A DNA stretch of 50,413 nucleotides from Candidatus Woesearchaeota archaeon (GCA_019323015.1 JAHWHY010000011.1:1-50413), one strand, 5' to 3'. Shown: positions 16,689 to 23,876, counted from the stretch's first letter. Numbers and translations: made by a program. The notes: generated from the letters alone by a model not told the origin.

Positions 16689-17702
16689 TTAGGCATCTTT
16701 GATGCCTGCCTCGCTTATATTGAATACTGCCTCATCTTCTGCAAGATTAGGAGCATCAATCATCTTTGCAACTCTAGAGCCTTTCTTGCCCCTGCGCAAG
16801 TAAACTCTGTAAGTTGAATTATGTCCAACTACGTGGCCTCCAATAGCCTGGGTAGGATCACCAAAAAACATATCTGGCTTTGCCATAACCTGATTTGTAA
16901 CGTAAACAGCCACATTATGCCTGTCTGCAAGCTTAATCAAGGTATGCATGTGCTTATTCAGCTTCTGCTGCCTCTCTGCCAAGGTTCCGCGGCCAATGAA
17001 CTCTGCCCTGAAGTGAGATGTCAAAGAATCTACAATTATCAACTTGACATTAACACCCTGCTTCTTTATCAAGTCCTCTGTTTTTTCTGCAAGAAGCATC
17101 TGATGATCTGAATTAAAGGCTCTTGCCACCTTGATGTTTTTCAAGAACTCCACAGGATCCATATCAGGATCGATTCCTTTAGCAATCTGAACAATACGCT
17201 CTGGCCTAAACGTGCCTTCTGTATCAATAAAAACTGCAACACCACTTGCACCTCCACTCTCAACAGGAAGAGCACACCTTGCAGCAAGAACATGCGCTAA
17301 CTGGCTCTTACCAGAGCCATACTGGCCATACGCCTCTGTAATAGCACCAGACTCGACACCACCGCCAAACAAAGTATCCAGCTTCTCACTTCCTGTGGTA
17401 ATCTTAATAACCTGCTCTCTTTTTTCAAGCATTGCCTCACCGCTCTCAAAATTCATCTCAAGATTAGCTCTTGCAATGGCAATGACTTTCTTAGCAGTAG
17501 CTTCTGACATCTCTGCAGCACCAACTAATTCACCAGGGGTTGCCACAGCAATGCTCATCAAGTCACAATATCCTGCATTATTTAATTTTTCAATTGTTGC
17601 AGGACCCACTCCAGGAAGCTGATCCAAGGACTGTACTTTTTTTTCAACTACTTCTTGTTGTTCCATTTCTTGCTCCATATTATCACCTTTTGTTTTTTTC
17701 AT
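16689..17702 (-). CDS. radA: DNA repair and recombination protein RadA
   Basis: The archaeal RecA/Rad51 recombinase, 337 residues. The N-terminal helix-hairpin-helix domain contains QLPGVGPATIEKLNNAGY; Walker A is GQYGSGKSQL (Ser in place of the usual Thr), Walker B is LIIVDSLTSHFR, and NQVMAKPDMFFGDP followed by AIGGHVVGHNSTYR forms the DNA-binding loop region. Two in-frame ATGs each have a GGTGAT ribosome binding site: 17702 (taken here) and 17678 (MEQEMEQQ). It follows a hairpin terminator that ends the upstream small gene. Confidence 0.97.
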   Translation of the reverse strand: MKKTKGDNMEQEMEQQEVVEKKVQSLDQLPGVGPATIEKLNNAGYCDLMSIAVATPGELVGAAEMSEATAKKVIAIARANLEMNFESGEAMLEKREQVIKITTGSEKLDTLFGGGVESGAITEAYGQYGSGKSQLAHVLAARCALPVESGGASGVAVFIDTEGTFRPERIVQIAKGIDPDMDPVEFLKNIKVARAFNSDHQMLLAEKTEDLIKKQGVNVKLIIVDSLTSHFRAEFIGRGTLAERQQKLNKHMHTLIKLADRHNVAVYVTNQVMAKPDMFFGDPTQAIGGHVVGHNSTYRVYLRRGKKGSRVAKMIDAPNLAEDEAVFNISEAGIKDA

Positions 17703-17714
17703 ATTTTATCACCA

Positions 17715-17747
17715 AAAATAAAAAAAAAGAGGCCTTATGCCTCTTTT
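17715..17747 (-). terminator. Hairpin terminator between a small gene and radA
   Basis: On the - strand a perfect 9-bp stem (AAAAGAGGC / GCCTCTTTT) with the 5-nt loop ATAAG is followed by TTTTATTTTT. The stop codon of the upstream small gene (17735-17737) lies in the loop. It looks like a bacterial intrinsic terminator and separates that gene from radA. Confidence 0.75.
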
Positions 17748-17965
17748 AGTGACAGGTGCTCAAATGCCTTGCCTATCACAACCAAAGCCTTTGGAAGATC
17801 ATTAACGTTCAAGTGGCTTGTTGATTTCCACTCGCCGTTAGCATCCTTGTATCCTTTTTCAAAGGACACACTGCAAAACTCGTTGCCTTCCTTGCTTTGG
17901 TTTTTCCAGACAGTTGCACTTATTGCTCCTGCCCTAAACTTTTTTTCTGGTGTATTTTTTTCCAT
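17735..17965 (-). CDS. Small conserved beta-rich protein, paralog 1 (76 residues), unknown function
   Basis: The protein reads as one compact domain: KKFRAGAISATVWKNQSKEG, then FCSVSFEKGYKDANGEWK, then LNVNDLPKALVVIGKAFEHL. Similar small proteins with the pattern K-F-R-A-G-A-I-S-A-T-x-W and Y-K-D-x-x-G-E-W-K occur in archaea and bacteria; I know no assigned function. An adjacent paralog and the nearby radA and RPA genes suggest single-stranded nucleic acid binding, but this is a guess. I place the start at 17965, where GGTGG precedes ATG by five bases; the frame is open to 18127 but that part is a structured leader. The start and ribosome binding site lie in a strong hairpin. Confidence 0.8.
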   Translation of the reverse strand: MEKNTPEKKFRAGAISATVWKNQSKEGNEFCSVSFEKGYKDANGEWKSTSHLNVNDLPKALVVIGKAFEHLSLKEA

Positions 17966-18007
17966 GCAAACCACCTTTTCATTTTTTGAAATACATGTGG
18001 TTTGCAT
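17964..18007 (-). promoter_or_regulatory. Hairpin hiding the ribosome binding site and start codon of small paralog 1
   Basis: On the - strand ATGCAAACCAC (18007-17997) is perfectly complementary to GTGGTTTGCAT (17974-17964). The 3' arm contains the GGTGG ribosome binding site and the first two bases of the start codon. The 22-nt loop can form a further 5-bp stem (TTTCA / TGAAA). If folded, the RNA would block ribosome binding, so this is a candidate translational switch, thermometer or protein-binding site. Confidence 0.65.
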
Positions 18008-18053
18008 TTTAATTATGTCTTGCTGAACTTTTTCCGGAAAAGAAAAACCAAAA

Positions 18054-18111
18054 TCAGGAATTATTTCGAAAAAACAAGGTGCAGCATGGCAATAATCGAA
18101 ACAATTCCTGA
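18054..18111 (-). terminator. 16-bp hairpin with U-rich tail after small paralog 2
   Basis: On the - strand TCAGGAATTGTTTCGA (18111-18096) pairs along its whole length with TCGAAATAATTCCTGA (18069-18054), including one G-U pair, around a 26-nt loop. A T-rich stretch (TTTTGGTTTTTCTTTT) follows. It starts 12 bases after the stop of paralog 2, so it probably ends that transcript or acts as an attenuator before paralog 1. Confidence 0.65.
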
Positions 18112-18123
18112 AAGATTCGGACA

Positions 18124-18387
18124 TCATACAACCAACTCCTCTTCAATCACTCCTTCTTCATTCTGCATAATAAGGTGCTCATACGCCTTGCTAAGCACTA
18201 AAGCAGCCTTAGGCAAGTCACCTGGCCTTAAAGAAGAAGAGTTCTTCCATTCCCCAGACTTATCTTTGTAACCCCGTGTTAACGAGATTGTATGAAAAGC
18301 AAATGTTTTTCCATTATTTTGCCCTTCATTTTTCCAAATCGTGGCGCTCACAGCACCAGCCTTGAATTTTTTCTCAGGTTTATTCAT
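18124..18387 (-). CDS. Small conserved beta-rich protein, paralog 2 (87 residues), unknown function
   Basis: A paralog of the downstream small gene: KKFKAGAVSATIWKNEGQNN, FHTISLTRGYKDKSGEWK, then LRPGDLPKAALVLSKAYEHL, with an added acidic C-terminal tail (NEEGVIEEELVV). Acidic tails of this kind are common on single-stranded DNA-binding proteins, where they recruit partners, but no direct evidence exists here. The start at 18387 (MNKPEKKF) has GAGGTG five bases upstream; an ATG at 18420 is in frame but lies in the leader. The leader begins close to the predicted transcript start and can fold in two competing ways. Confidence 0.8.
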   Translation of the reverse strand: MNKPEKKFKAGAVSATIWKNEGQNNGKTFAFHTISLTRGYKDKSGEWKNSSSLRPGDLPKAALVLSKAYEHLIMQNEEGVIEEELVV

Positions 18388-18392
18388 TTTTT

Positions 18393-18480
18393 CACCTCTT
18401 GCTTTCGCATCTTGTTTCAATCTCCAGGAGGAGATGAGGTGTGCGATAGAATTAAGAGAGTTAAAATCGTTTAAATACGC
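18393..18480 (-). promoter_or_regulatory. Promoter and switch-like leader of small paralog 2
   Basis: TATA box GTATTTAAAC at 18470-18479 predicts a start near 18448. The leader then contains, in order, TCGCA, CACCTC, a perfect 6-bp hairpin (ATCTCC-TCCT-GGAGAT, 18420-18435), TGCGA and the ribosome binding site GAGGTG (18393-18398). CACCTC (18436-18441) can pair with GAGGTG and hide it; TCGCA (18442-18446) can pair with TGCGA (18405-18409). These two pairings cross, so they are either alternatives or a pseudoknot. Confidence 0.6.
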
Positions 18481-18508
18481 TACGAGACCCTGTCCAGTGT
18501 CCAGTGGC

Positions 18509-18961
18509 TTATAGAATGAGAATTATTGAGAGAATAACTACTGCGAAAAAGACCAGATGCTCTACAACACCGCCTGTCTCAATAAAACCCTGCATCCTAA
18601 GCTGTTTCAAGGGGTGTATAAGATTTATACCTGATTTTGTGAGGCCGTCTGAAAACAAATGGGCAAAATAACCAATGAAGACTGCAGAGCCATATGTTAT
18701 TCCAAAGCCAAGGCTTAGAATGAGCCAAACTGCAATAGGAATCCAGATTGCATGAAAAAAGCCCCTGTGGCCAAAAAAGATGTTGAAAATTCTTGAAAAA
18801 CACAATTTCCTGCCAAGCTTTGACTGCGGATGGTCTAGATCTGGAAGCAAAGAAGAGAAAATCACGATTCCAATAAAAACATACTTATTAGCTGGACTTA
18901 TGAAAGAAAGTGACAATAAGCCAAACAACAAGCCAAATGCCATGTGCGTGTGAGCCATCAT
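18509..18961 (-). CDS. DUF457/YdjM-type membrane-bound metal-dependent hydrolase family protein
   Basis: A 150-residue membrane protein with about four hydrophobic segments. The family's likely metal-binding signature is visible: AHTHMAFGLLFGL at the N-terminus, SLLPDLDHPQSKLGRK, GHRGFFHAIW and GYFAHLFSDGLTKSGI. Members are described as predicted membrane-bound hydrolases; the substrate is unknown. The start ATG overlaps the stop of the RPA gene (ATGATG, 18958-18961), so it is translated from the same message. Confidence 0.85.
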   Translation of the reverse strand: MMAHTHMAFGLLFGLLSLSFISPANKYVFIGIVIFSSLLPDLDHPQSKLGRKLCFSRIFNIFFGHRGFFHAIWIPIAVWLILSLGFGITYGSAVFIGYFAHLFSDGLTKSGINLIHPLKQLRMQGFIETGGVVEHLVFFAVVILSIILIL

Positions 18962-19947
18962 TGTTCTGCTTTCAGTCTCTGAATTTCCTCTTCAGGATTT
19001 GGCTCTGGAAAAACAAGCTGAGTCATGAACTCCAGCCTGTCAAAGAAATCATTTTTTCTTACACGGCCGATGAACTTCACAATGTTGCCAAGCATTTCTG
19101 TCTTAAGAGATTCAAAAGATTCAGGAGATGTCCTGAAAGAATCCATTTCCTCCTTAGACTTGTTAAACAAAAACTCTGCCTGCTTGTTAAAAAGAACACA
19201 ACGAATGTTTTCTGTGCCGTCATCAAGAAAAACATTAACAACATAAGCATAATCTGGATTAACCTTCCCATGCTTCAAGCAGGCAAACTCCCCATCCTTG
19301 TCCTTAATCCTTGTGCCGCATTCAGGACACACCTCATAATATTTTGGGTCAAACACCTGAACAATAGTTCCAAGAATCTCAATATTCTCATCATTCTCAG
19401 AAAGATCTTTTATTTCTTTCCTTAGAGAAGCGGTCTTTTTTTGCTTAACCTCTCCAATCTCAACACCGCTTGGATTAAGAATCAACTGACTATTATCACC
19501 AAGATGAATCTCGCACTTGCCCTGATTATCCCTGCAAAGACCAGAAACCAGACGAACAATATCCCCTTCTTTTAACTGCGAAACCTGATCCGCCCTGCTG
19601 CCCCAGCAGACAACACGCATAACACCAGTCTCATCACCAAGCAGGAAGTTGCCCACTTTACCAGCACTTCCATCCTGCCTAGAGAACTCCCTAACCTCAT
19701 AAGCCTGCTGAACCTTTCCATTAACTTCCACATTACGCATGCCTGCATAAATATCCTTGATTTTCCCACCAGGCTCAACAAGCTTGACATTTAATTCATT
19801 AGCAATAATATGCGCTGCCCCTTCTTTACTGATAAGGCCAGAAAGCTGCAAAAGCTTATCATTAATCTTAGACTCTGCCTCTTCCTGAGACAAGCCTGCC
19901 TTTTCCTTGATCTTGGCAATCATCTCTGCATAAGGAATCCTAATCAT
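18958..19947 (-). CDS. RPA-like single-stranded DNA-binding protein (OB fold + zinc finger)
   Basis: A 329-residue archaeal replication protein A homolog. A small helical domain (about 1-60: MIAKIKEKAGLSQEEAESKI) precedes an OB fold (IKDIYAGMRNVEVNGKVQQ, then KVGNFLLGDETGVMRVVCWG, then LKEGDIVRLVSGL). A second region carries a zinc finger, CPECGTRIKDKDGEFACLKHG, and a C-terminal OB-like part ends with FIGRVRKNDFFDRLEFM. It should bind ssDNA in replication and repair together with RadA. The ATG at 19947 with GGGTGG six bases upstream is preferred over an ATG at 19953 that touches that site. A TATA box lies just upstream. Confidence 0.9.
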   Translation of the reverse strand: MIRIPYAEMIAKIKEKAGLSQEEAESKINDKLLQLSGLISKEGAAHIIANELNVKLVEPGGKIKDIYAGMRNVEVNGKVQQAYEVREFSRQDGSAGKVGNFLLGDETGVMRVVCWGSRADQVSQLKEGDIVRLVSGLCRDNQGKCEIHLGDNSQLILNPSGVEIGEVKQKKTASLRKEIKDLSENDENIEILGTIVQVFDPKYYEVCPECGTRIKDKDGEFACLKHGKVNPDYAYVVNVFLDDGTENIRCVLFNKQAEFLFNKSKEEMDSFRTSPESFESLKTEMLGNIVKFIGRVRKNDFFDRLEFMTQLVFPEPNPEEEIQRLKAEQ

Positions 19948-19978
19948 AAACATCCACCCAATAAAACAAGGTTCACTA

Positions 19979-19991
19979 ATTATTTATATAC
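19979..19991 (-). promoter_or_regulatory. TATA box of the RPA operon
   Basis: AGTATATAAATAA on the - strand. It predicts a start near 19960 and a leader of about 13 nt that contains GGGTGG. Confidence 0.6.
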
Positions 19992-20014
19992 TTTTGTATT
20001 TTAGAGAACACTGT

Positions 20015-20905
20015 TCAAGCGCCAGGAACAGGAGGCACAATAGGGGCAGGAACAGGCGGCGTAACAACCTCTGGAACTGAAACAGGCTTTTCAACAGCAA
20101 ACATTATCTTGGGTTTAGGACCCTTGAAACGGCAATTAATATCCTGCTCAACAGAAAAAACATATGTAGTAAGGCCTATTTTCTGAAAACTCCATTTTAA
20201 GCCAGGCGTGTCAAGACTGTTAATGCATTCCTGCATAGGCTCTTTACAAGAAACCAAAGAATCAACAGCAGAAGCAATCCTGAAATAATCATCCAGGCCT
20301 GTCTTAAAATCAACAGCAAAAGAAGGCTTGAAAGAATACTTACCCAGCCCAATGCCGCTGGTTGGTGCGGAAACAAACTCCATCTCAATATTCTTTACTG
20401 CAGAACCAACAATCTTTTTATCTGTAATCATAAACTCATGATTATCCTGCACAAAATAAAAATTACCCATCACAAAATTATACCTATTCAAGTGCAAATA
20501 AAATTCATCCTTAAAAATATTTTTGAATTCCTTATAAAAATTAACATTTTCATAACATTTATCCTTTCCCTTAGCCCAATAACTAAACGCAACAGGCTCA
20601 AGAGTGCCTATTGCAGGCATTATTGCAGTGCTTCCACAAGGGCTTGAGCCAGAAAAGCCGCCTTTTTTGCCAAGCTCATAAATAGTATCACAAGCAGCAA
20701 GCCGACCAGACTGGTCAGCATAAAACAAAAGATTCTTAGACTGCTGGTTTTTACTTATTATATCCAGCTGCATATGACCAATAGGGGTTTTAAAAGCATC
20801 CATCTTTTTATCTAATTGAACATACAAAAAACCAAGGCAAAGTATTGTAACACCAACTATCAAAAAAGCCCAATCAAAACCCTTTTTGCTCTTAAATAAT
20901 TTCAT
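20015..20905 (-). CDS. Prepilin-like membrane-anchored protein, 296 residues, unknown
   Basis: The N-terminus MKLFKSKKGFDWAFLIVGVT has a short basic head (KSKKG) and one hydrophobic helix, the pattern of archaeal class III (prepilin peptidase type) signals. The rest is extracytoplasmic with paired Cys (AACDT, SSPCGST, DKCYEN, VSCKEPMQEC, INCRFKG) and a Pro-rich end (VPEVVTPPVPAPIVPPVPGA). No family is recognised. It is the last gene of a six-gene operon and overlaps the upstream gene by 4 bp (ATGA). It is likely part of a surface structure. Confidence 0.75.
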   Translation of the reverse strand: MKLFKSKKGFDWAFLIVGVTILCLGFLYVQLDKKMDAFKTPIGHMQLDIISKNQQSKNLLFYADQSGRLAACDTIYELGKKGGFSGSSPCGSTAIMPAIGTLEPVAFSYWAKGKDKCYENVNFYKEFKNIFKDEFYLHLNRYNFVMGNFYFVQDNHEFMITDKKIVGSAVKNIEMEFVSAPTSGIGLGKYSFKPSFAVDFKTGLDDYFRIASAVDSLVSCKEPMQECINSLDTPGLKWSFQKIGLTTYVFSVEQDINCRFKGPKPKIMFAVEKPVSVPEVVTPPVPAPIVPPVPGA

Positions 20906-21321
20906 ATTTCCAGCGTAACCTCTTTAACTTCTTTATCAAAAGTAGGAATAACTGCTGTGAGCTTAGTTGCCTTTGAAGGAGAAACAGCAGATTCACAAAA
21001 CTCATCACCATCAAATTCAAGAGAAAACTGCTTTTGAGCCCCATATAACAAACCGATTACCTTTTTAGCCTCATCACAAGCCTTATCTAACTCATCCTGC
21101 GCAATAGCATCACCAATTGTTGTTTCAGAACCTATTGGGTGATTCAGCAAGTCTATAAGAATATGATTCTTGTGAACTGTCTCAGAAGCAACCTCTATTT
21201 TTCCTTCAACTTTTTTGCCTTCCATTCCCTGCCAGACATAAAAAATAATCAAGAGTATTGCAATAATAATCACTGCAATCAAAAAAGTCACAGTCCTGAA
21301 ATCAACAGCTTTCTTGTTCAT
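20902..21321 (-). CDS. Prepilin-like membrane-anchored protein, 139 residues, unknown
   Basis: MNKKAVDFRTVTFLIAVIII is a class III-like signal followed directly by the transmembrane helix; the remaining 105 residues are extracytoplasmic with two Cys (DKACDEAK, DEFCESA) that could form a disulfide. The family is not recognised. Gene order and 4-bp overlaps on both sides place it in the same operon as the amidase-like protein. Confidence 0.75.
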   Translation of the reverse strand: MNKKAVDFRTVTFLIAVIIIAILLIIFYVWQGMEGKKVEGKIEVASETVHKNHILIDLLNHPIGSETTIGDAIAQDELDKACDEAKKVIGLLYGAQKQFSLEFDGDEFCESAVSPSKATKLTAVIPTFDKEVKEVTLEI

Positions 21322-21800
21322 GACGGCTTATACACCTGCTCAATTGTCAATTTGCCCCACACATTACTCGGGAGCTGCACCATACGAGTATTAACTATGC
21401 TTTCATACGTAATAGGAGTCAATGGCTTTGCAATATCATAATACTTCTTTCTCCAGTAATACTTTTTTCCATCCAGGCTCAGTGCAACAGCTATTTTTTT
21501 ATCCTTAGGAAATATCAAAAGATTCTTAACAGTCTCGTTACTTATCATATTATCAGACTCAAGCACCAAATAATTAAGCCTGCCAGAGTAAGGATCTTTA
21601 TAAGCAAGCATATTGTCCATCCTGTCATTATTAATGGTGTATTCAAGATTTCCTTTCTGCAAAACAGAATTCAAAATGCTGTCAGGAATATGGCTGATTG
21701 AAAGAGCAAGAACAAAAGTCAAGGCCACATAAAAGAAAAAATACAAAAAGTCAGCCCATGCCCAAGTGCCTTTCTTATTATTTAAAATCCTCAATGCCAA
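21318..21800 (-). CDS. Membrane-anchored protein with KKG head, about 160 residues, unknown
   Basis: The N-terminus contains NNKKGTWAWADFLYFFFYVALTF (basic KKG followed by an aromatic transmembrane helix), then an extracytoplasmic part of about 110 residues (YLVLESDNMISNETVKNLL, KIAVALSLDGKKYYWRKKYY). The start is uncertain: TTG at 21800 gives the longest frame and TTG at 21794 is another option; no ATG or GTG lies near the KKG. It overlaps the end of the amidase-like gene by about 23 bp. Confidence 0.65.
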   Translation of the reverse strand: MALRILNNKKGTWAWADFLYFFFYVALTFVLALSISHIPDSILNSVLQKGNLEYTINNDRMDNMLAYKDPYSGRLNYLVLESDNMISNETVKNLLIFPKDKKIAVALSLDGKKYYWRKKYYDIAKPLTPITYESIVNTRMVQLPSNVWGKLTIEQVYKPS

Positions 21801-22881
21801 GTTTAATTGCCTCTGCTATTTCATCAAGTTTATTTGCGAGAATGTTATTATCCTCCATCTGAATATTACCAATAACCAATTGAACACCAATCTTATCTTT
21901 TCTCAATACCCTCTGCGGATTGTCTTTCTCAAACATATCCAGCTGCTCAACACTAACCGGAATTATGGACAAATCAGTTATTTCTGGAATCTTTTTAGAG
22001 AGCTGATTAAGAATATTACAAGCCAGCTTCCTGCTATCTGCTATCTTATCAGAATCACCATTTATGTATGCCAAAACAGGATTAAAGCTCTTATCTGGAT
22101 AATTTCCAACATGAACAGAAATCACTGAATTGCTGCTGCCCTGCTCTATCACATTAATCCTCTCATTAATATCTGCCTTAGAATCCCTTGACAAGCTTCG
22201 AGTGTGCGCAGACTTGTCAGCAACAACATCCTTTGCATAACCAAGAACCTTTGCAGCAAGAACCCTGTTTATTTCAGACTCAACAATATTTCCCTTTACA
22301 TCACCCTTACTACCAGGATTAGCACTTCCCTGCCCAGCCAAGACAGCATCCCAGCCATAACCAGGATCTAAAAGGATATTACTTAATTTTTCCTTAGACT
22401 TATGCAGGGAACACTCAAGAAGCTTAAGATTAGGCGTGAATTTCTTATTAACATACGGGCTGTCAACAGTAACCTCATTACCCTGCTTTACAAAAAAAAT
22501 ACGAGGCACAGGCAATTTTGTTCCATTTAATTTATTAGGAATAAAAATCACCCTGCCAAGAGAACCATCTTCTGCAAACGTGTACAGCCCCCTGCCAGAC
22601 TCATTTAATTTTTTCTGATAAACAATAACCTTATTATTCTGAAAATCATAAACAAAAGGGCGCATTGAAGCATAAATGTACTCTACGTTACTATGAACAT
22701 CCTGCAAAGCAGTAAGCAACAAAGCAGAATTAATAGCAATGCCTTTTTTCTCAAACTGCATATCACTGCCAATAGTGCCAATCTTATATAATAAAGTAAG
22801 AAAAATAAGGCCTAAAACAACACCTGTCACAAAAACAGGCATCAATACAATATCCATCACACTTCCTTTTTTAGAAATCAT
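21778..22881 (-). CDS. Membrane-anchored N-acetylmuramoyl-L-alanine amidase-like (Amidase_3) protein with lost active-site residues
   Basis: A 367-residue protein with a class III-like signal (MISKKGSVMDIVLM) and a transmembrane helix. From about residue 168 the Amidase_3 fold can be followed: ILLDPGYGWDAVLAGQG (family: LDPGHGG), VESEINRVLAAKVLGYAKD (ExxxN, Glu at about 201), HTRSLSRDSKADINERI, VISVHVGN (His at about 257) and GVQLVIGNIQMEDN (family: VLVExGFxSN). The first zinc His is Tyr (about 175) and the catalytic Glu is Val (about 336), so hydrolysis is unlikely. A binding or structural role in the envelope is inferred. The ATG at 22881 overlaps the upstream stop (ATGA). Confidence 0.72.
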   Translation of the reverse strand: MISKKGSVMDIVLMPVFVTGVVLGLIFLTLLYKIGTIGSDMQFEKKGIAINSALLLTALQDVHSNVEYIYASMRPFVYDFQNNKVIVYQKKLNESGRGLYTFAEDGSLGRVIFIPNKLNGTKLPVPRIFFVKQGNEVTVDSPYVNKKFTPNLKLLECSLHKSKEKLSNILLDPGYGWDAVLAGQGSANPGSKGDVKGNIVESEINRVLAAKVLGYAKDVVADKSAHTRSLSRDSKADINERINVIEQGSSNSVISVHVGNYPDKSFNPVLAYINGDSDKIADSRKLACNILNQLSKKIPEITDLSIIPVSVEQLDMFEKDNPQRVLRKDKIGVQLVIGNIQMEDNNILANKLDEIAEAIKLGIEDFK

Positions 22882-23450
22882 ATTGACTGAACATGCCTCA
22901 AACACTCTGCTTTATTATTTGAAATCTTGATTTCAGTGCAGCTCCTGCACACATAAACAGAATCACCTGCATTAACTATCTTCACAGAAGCCATCTTCTT
23001 AAGAAAACACATAGGCAAATACATGCACTGCTCATAAGAACCAGAAGGACACTCCAGCTTCTTTGTTTTTTCATTAATCTCTGGCTTTGTAATACCATCA
23101 AGCTTGCGGCAGGTTTCCCTGCCATCTGGATCTAAAACACACAAGCAAGTATACTCGCCGCACTGCTTAGGAACAACACCTGCATAACCACCCTCTTTCA
23201 CAAGATCCTTTTGATACAAATTAAAAATATAACCATGCGTAGTAGTAAAAACAGGAGCAATCTCCCCAGGCTCTAATTGCTCTATATTCATCACAACCCT
23301 ATCCAAATCATCAATAGCCGGAGTAGTCTTCTCTTTTGGCAAAGCAATCTTGTAAACAGCAAACAAAGCAGCAATAAGACAAACAACCAGAAAAAAATGT
23401 GGAATAAACTTAACCAAAGCCTCTAAACTAATCTCTCCTCTTTTTTGCAT
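22878..23450 (-). CDS. Prepilin-like Cys-rich membrane-anchored protein, 190 residues
   Basis: The first gene of the operon. MQKRGEISLEALVKFIPHFF shows a KRG|E class III-type head, then a helix to about residue 40. The extracytoplasmic part contains about 12 Cys in short pairs (KQCGEYTCLCVLD, YEQCMYLPMCFLKK, VYVCRSCTEIK), suggesting a disulfide-rich fold. Unknown family. The ATG at 23450 is preceded by a TATA box about 28 bp upstream; an in-frame TTG at 23456 is less likely. Confidence 0.75.
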   Translation of the reverse strand: MQKRGEISLEALVKFIPHFFLVVCLIAALFAVYKIALPKEKTTPAIDDLDRVVMNIEQLEPGEIAPVFTTTHGYIFNLYQKDLVKEGGYAGVVPKQCGEYTCLCVLDPDGRETCRKLDGITKPEINEKTKKLECPSGSYEQCMYLPMCFLKKMASVKIVNAGDSVYVCRSCTEIKISNNKAECLRHVQSI

Positions 23451-23473
23451 AAACAAAGAAGTATAATAATTGT

Positions 23474-23483
23474 TATTTAAATA
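23474..23483 (-). promoter_or_regulatory. TATA box of the amidase-like operon
   Basis: TATTTAAATA on the - strand, centred about 28 bp before the ATG at 23450; predicts a leaderless or nearly leaderless transcript for the operon down to about 20015. Confidence 0.6.
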
Positions 23484-23486
23484 TTT

Positions 23487-23855
23487 CTAATTAGTAGCTG
23501 TTTTTTTATCATCTGCTTTTTTATCATCTGCCTTCTGAACCTTTGCCTCACCACGCTCACAACAAATATAACCAGCGCCCTTTGACTCATCACAACCCCT
23601 AATCCCAACAGCCTTCCAATAAAAACCACTATCTAAAGAAGCACAATTCTGGGCACACTTACGCTCAACAAACAAGCCGCTCTTACACTGGTCTGTAGCA
23701 GCCTCTTCAGCAGCACTCTTGCCAATATCAAAATACTGACTGGCTCCCTTGCTAATCTGGCCCCGAATCACAAAAATCAAGACAACCAAGACAATCAAGC
23801 CAAGAGCTACAATAATCATTGTCTGAACAGATAGTTCAACTGCTTTCTTATTCAT
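23487..23855 (-). CDS. Prepilin-like small Cys-rich protein, 122 residues
   Basis: MNKKAVELSVQTMIIVALGLIV is a class III-like signal with one helix. The outside part has conserved-looking Cys (DQCKSGLFVERKCAQNCASL, RGCDESKGAGYICCERG) and a short repeated Lys/Asp tail (KADDKKADDKK). Similar small MNKKA proteins recur at 29532 and 30165. The ATG at 23855 lies 26 bp after a TATA box; the longer ATG at 23864 is less well placed. Confidence 0.75.
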   Translation of the reverse strand: MNKKAVELSVQTMIIVALGLIVLVVLIFVIRGQISKGASQYFDIGKSAAEEAATDQCKSGLFVERKCAQNCASLDSGFYWKAVGIRGCDESKGAGYICCERGEAKVQKADDKKADDKKTATN

Positions 23856-23876
23856 AAAAATCATTTTGATAAGCGG

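Noticed and set aside
18030..18041. 12-bp palindrome TTTTCCGGAAAA
   Set aside because: Perfect but short, and only one copy was noticed; could be an operator but without a second site I do not call it.
17966..18127. Longer frame of the 76-residue protein starting at 18127
   Set aside because: The added 54 residues have poor composition, and the region forms hairpins and holds the ribosome binding site for the ATG at 17965.
20006..20016. Palindrome GAACACTGTTC at the end of the 20015 gene
   Set aside because: Arms of only 5 bp and no T-run; likely chance.
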